Source: an uncultured Paenibacillus sp. (GTDB lineage Bacteria > Bacillota > Bacilli > Paenibacillales > Paenibacillaceae). Taken from it: DNA of 64,000 bases. Shown piece by piece: positions 62,386 through 64,000 of this stretch. The stretch covers positions 1 through 64,000 of the forward strand of contig CALAWP010000041.1 in assembly GCA_937895345.1 (NCBI GenBank), read 5' to 3'. Below the pieces are notes generated by a model. It ran no database searches. It was not told the origin of the DNA and saw only the letters and a list, made by a program, of their open reading frames with translations. Position 1 is the first letter of the stretch. Each line of letters opens with the position of its first letter. The position numbers were made by a program, and so were the translations under genes.

Positions 62386-62504
62386 AGGATCGCTCCTTTC
62401 AAGAATACAAATATCATGAATGGCGCAACATGTTCAGGCACGGATGACACTGCTTCGCGCTGCAGCGTATAGCGGAGGAGTCGGTTACTATTCCCACAGG
62501 TTAT
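62386..62504. other. Long leader of the arsR transcript
   Basis: About 120 bases between the ars promoter and arsR, with no coding frame or clear hairpin. The region 62561-62786 to the right of the promoter likewise holds no supportable gene. Confidence 0.5.
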
Positions 62505-62560
62505 ATATTCTCAGGCAATCGGATATTTGTCAATGATTATATAATTATATAATTATATAT
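62505..62560 (-). promoter_or_regulatory. arsRBC promoter with AT-repeat block upstream
   Basis: Read on the minus strand, a perfect TTGACA (62528-62533) precedes an AT-rich -10 (GAATAT at 62505-62510, 17 bases away; TATATA and TATAAC are alternatives). Immediately upstream is a 26-base run of ATTATATA repeats (62535-62560) like an UP element. The dyad of the ArsR operator cannot be pinned within it. Confidence 0.65.
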
Positions 62561-62786
62561 TGCTGCGCAAAGATGTCGTTCATCGGAAGTCTTGCAGAGG
62601 TTGCCCGGAGGCGAGAAGGTGATGTAGAACTTGTTGTACGCTAATACTTCGAGGCTTACCGCTGTTTCTATTCTTGGTCTTAGTAAAACACCTATTTCTC
62701 TGTGATACTGACGAGCATATATGCAGTTTAAAGCAGCATCTTGACAATTAACCTCTGGAGCAATCAGGACTAGTCGTGCAAAAAAA

Positions 62787-62844
62787 TAGTTGCAATAGCA
62801 TCCTATTCGCTATACATTGATATTAGTTGCAATGACATGCTATT
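62787..62844 (+). promoter_or_regulatory. Twin operator repeats of the MarR gene
   Basis: Two 21-base direct copies, TAGTTGCAATAGCATCCTATT at 62787-62807 with a TGACATG variant at 62824-62844, differ at three positions and start 37 bases apart. The second ends 17 bases before the regulator start. A possible promoter overlaps the first copy (TTGCAA at 62790, TATACA at 62811, spacer 15). Confidence 0.65.
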
Positions 62845-62860
62845 TTGAGGGGGTGATGTT

Positions 62861-63328
62861 TTGAGCGAAAATTGGCGGCAACACGACAAGGGCGGAGAGG
62901 AATCGCACGGCCAATTGATTTCGGCCATATACCGTCACATGCAAGTATTGATCTCGGCGGAAATGGCGCCATTCCGAATCGGCAGCGGACAGTATATTTT
63001 TCTGATGGCTATTGCGTTTCGGCAGCCCGTCACACAGAAAGAGCTGAGCAAGTCGCTGCTCATTGACAAGACGACCACCGCCAAGGCGATTGCGAAGCTG
63101 GAAGCAGAAGGGTATGTCCGCAGGGAAGCCAATCCCGCCGACAATCGCTATCAGTTGCTTTATTTGACTAATGATGGGAGAGAGGTTGTTCCAAAGGTTC
63201 AAGAAGCGTTGGCACGCGTGAAAAACAAGACACGGAAGGGCATTGATGACAAGGACTATGAGCTGTTGCTGCGATTGCTTAAAATCGTGCTTAGCAATTT
63301 GACCGAGAAGGAGGAGACGGAAGATTGA
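62861..63328 (+). CDS. MarR-family transcriptional regulator
   Basis: A 155-residue winged-helix regulator: dimerisation helices at both ends, recognition part VTQKELSKSLLIDKTTTAKA and wing YVRREANPADNRYQLLYLT. GAGGGGGTGA precedes the TTG start. Upstream lie two near-identical repeats that are good candidates for its own operator, so autorepression is likely. It overlaps the following gene by four bases. Confidence 0.92.
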   Translation: MSENWRQHDKGGEESHGQLISAIYRHMQVLISAEMAPFRIGSGQYIFLMAIAFRQPVTQKELSKSLLIDKTTTAKAIAKLEAEGYVRREANPADNRYQLLYLTNDGREVVPKVQEALARVKNKTRKGIDDKDYELLLRLLKIVLSNLTEKEETED

Positions 63329-63675
63329 CAGGAAGAGGAGGAGCGGCACTTACGGAAGAGATGTTGACGTGGGAAGGCGTAACGAAGCAACCGCATCGGT
63401 TCGGAGGGATAGAATTTCAGTTAAACGGCAAAGAAATCGGCCATCTTCACGGTAACCGACTGTTCGACCTGCTGTTGCTAAAATCCGAGAGGGATCGATG
63501 GATCGAAGAAGGAAAGGCAAGTCCGCATCATATGTTCCCCGATTCGAATTGGGTATCCTTATATATAAATTCTGATCGGGATGTTGCGTATGCCGTCGAG
63601 ATCGCACGTTTTAAATATGATCGTTTGAAAGAACGACAAAACAACAAAATGGAAGGTGAGATGCGAAGTGAGTAA
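63325..63675 (+). CDS. Luciferase-like DUF5519 protein
   Basis: A 116-residue protein of PF17648 (DUF5519, called luciferase family): PHRFGGIEFQLNGKEIGHLH, then HHMFPDSNWVSLYI and a closing helix AVEIARFKYDRLKER. It starts at TTG inside the end of the MarR gene, behind GGAGGAG. Despite its name this domain is not a proven luciferase. It overlaps the hydrolase gene by eight bases, so three genes are coupled. Confidence 0.82.
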   Translation: MTGRGGAALTEEMLTWEGVTKQPHRFGGIEFQLNGKEIGHLHGNRLFDLLLLKSERDRWIEEGKASPHHMFPDSNWVSLYINSDRDVAYAVEIARFKYDRLKERQNNKMEGEMRSE

Positions 63676-64000
63676 TGAAACGTTTCCGTATGAGAAAAAG
63701 CGAATGAAAGTATTCGATGTGGAGATGGCGTATGTGGAGGAGGGAAGCGGCGACCCAATCGTCTTCTTGCATGGTAATCCCACATCCTCTTATCTTTGGC
63801 GCAACATCATACCTTACGCGCAAAAGTATGGCCGCTGCATCGCGCCTGATCTCGTTGGCATGGGCGATTCCGCCAAACTCCCAAACAGCGGCCCTAACAC
63901 GTACACCTTCGCCGAGCACCGCCGTTATCTCGACAAGCTGCTCGAACAGCTAGGCGTAAGCGAGCGTGTGACGTTCATCGTGCACGATTGGGGATCAGCG
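63668..64000 (+). CDS. Haloalkane dehalogenase-type alpha/beta hydrolase (partial)
   Basis: The first 111 residues; the rest lies beyond the window. The oxyanion region HGNPTSSYLWRNIIP, APDLVGMGDSAK and the nucleophile motif VHDWGSA (Asp nucleophile) match the haloalkane dehalogenase family. In this family an Asp, not Ser, attacks the carbon-halogen bond. It starts at GTG inside the previous gene behind AAGGTGAG. The catalytic His and the third acid are not visible, so a related epoxide hydrolase cannot be excluded. Confidence 0.85.
   Translation, partial: MSNETFPYEKKRMKVFDVEMAYVEEGSGDPIVFLHGNPTSSYLWRNIIPYAQKYGRCIAPDLVGMGDSAKLPNSGPNTYTFAEHRRYLDKLLEQLGVSERVTFIVHDWGSA

Noticed and set aside
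1..64000. CRISPR arrays, tRNA or rRNA genes, complete IS elements
   Set aside because: No regularly spaced repeats, cloverleaf with CCA or TPsiC patterns, or transposase motifs were seen on either strand.

Overview
The window is a high-GC (about 55-58% by eye) Gram-positive chromosome segment that reads as Paenibacillaceae (Paenibacillus or Cohnella-like). The evidence is spore-former genes (a YjcZ-type peptide, a YtpB-type terpene synthase, a PCYCGC protein), frequent TTG/GTG starts behind AAGGAGG Shine-Dalgarno sites, a YesL-family protein, SLH-anchored polysaccharide degradation and a GlnR/TnrA box at amtB. There is no phage, CRISPR array, tRNA or rRNA. The gene order is ordinary chromosome with a few accessory islands.

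1-9.3 kb is carbohydrate use: the end of a probable solute-binding protein, two ABC sugar permeases, a large FAD-dependent oxidoreductase, and a secreted family-8 polysaccharide lyase carried to the wall by CBM, Ig, FN3 and three SLH domains. The lyase is split by a single -1 frameshift. 9.7-24 kb is housekeeping: MFS exporter, YtpB and a small partner, phosphofructokinase, DUF4015 hydrolase, YitT, the DEAD-box helicase CshA, YesL, 6S RNA, Tpx, rhomboid protease, a GltC-like regulator, YugP and a MerR regulator. 23.5-26.8 kb is a nitrogen locus: a GlnR/TnrA-boxed amtB followed by a DUF294 nucleotidyltransferase and a DEDDh exonuclease.

26.8-46.1 kb holds a JAMM peptidase, MFS, TlpA-like thioredoxin, cimA, dinB, ferredoxin, an L,D-transpeptidase, pyrD, relQ, a membrane-thioredoxin/PCYCGC pair, rRNA-modifying enzymes, a HAD phosphatase, a second DEAD-box helicase and the ywbE cluster. 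Two degenerate intergenic repeat families lie near 36.7 kb and 46.2 kb.

46.5-51.0 kb is the most unusual part. A lower-GC, broken sugar-binding lipoprotein gene is followed by a tight operon for a peptidase-less ABC exporter, a MauE/DoxX-type redox membrane protein and a membrane-tethered thioredoxin-like protein. A 44-residue six-cysteine peptide gene with a perfect Shine-Dalgarno follows. A 7-codon minigene with the same kind of ribosome site precedes the operon. This looks like a secreted or cross-linked Cys-rich peptide system that I cannot match to a named family.

51-64 kb holds a bacterial PH-domain protein, an AraC regulator with a GH42 beta-galactosidase and DUF1349 protein, an ANT(6)-type aminoglycoside adenylyltransferase, an ECF sigma/anti-sigma pair, a Nudix hydrolase, an SRPBCC protein, YnfA, an arsRBC operon with an AT-repeat promoter, and finally a MarR regulator with tandem operator repeats, overlapping a luciferase-like (DUF5519) gene and a haloalkane-dehalogenase-type hydrolase cut by the window end.
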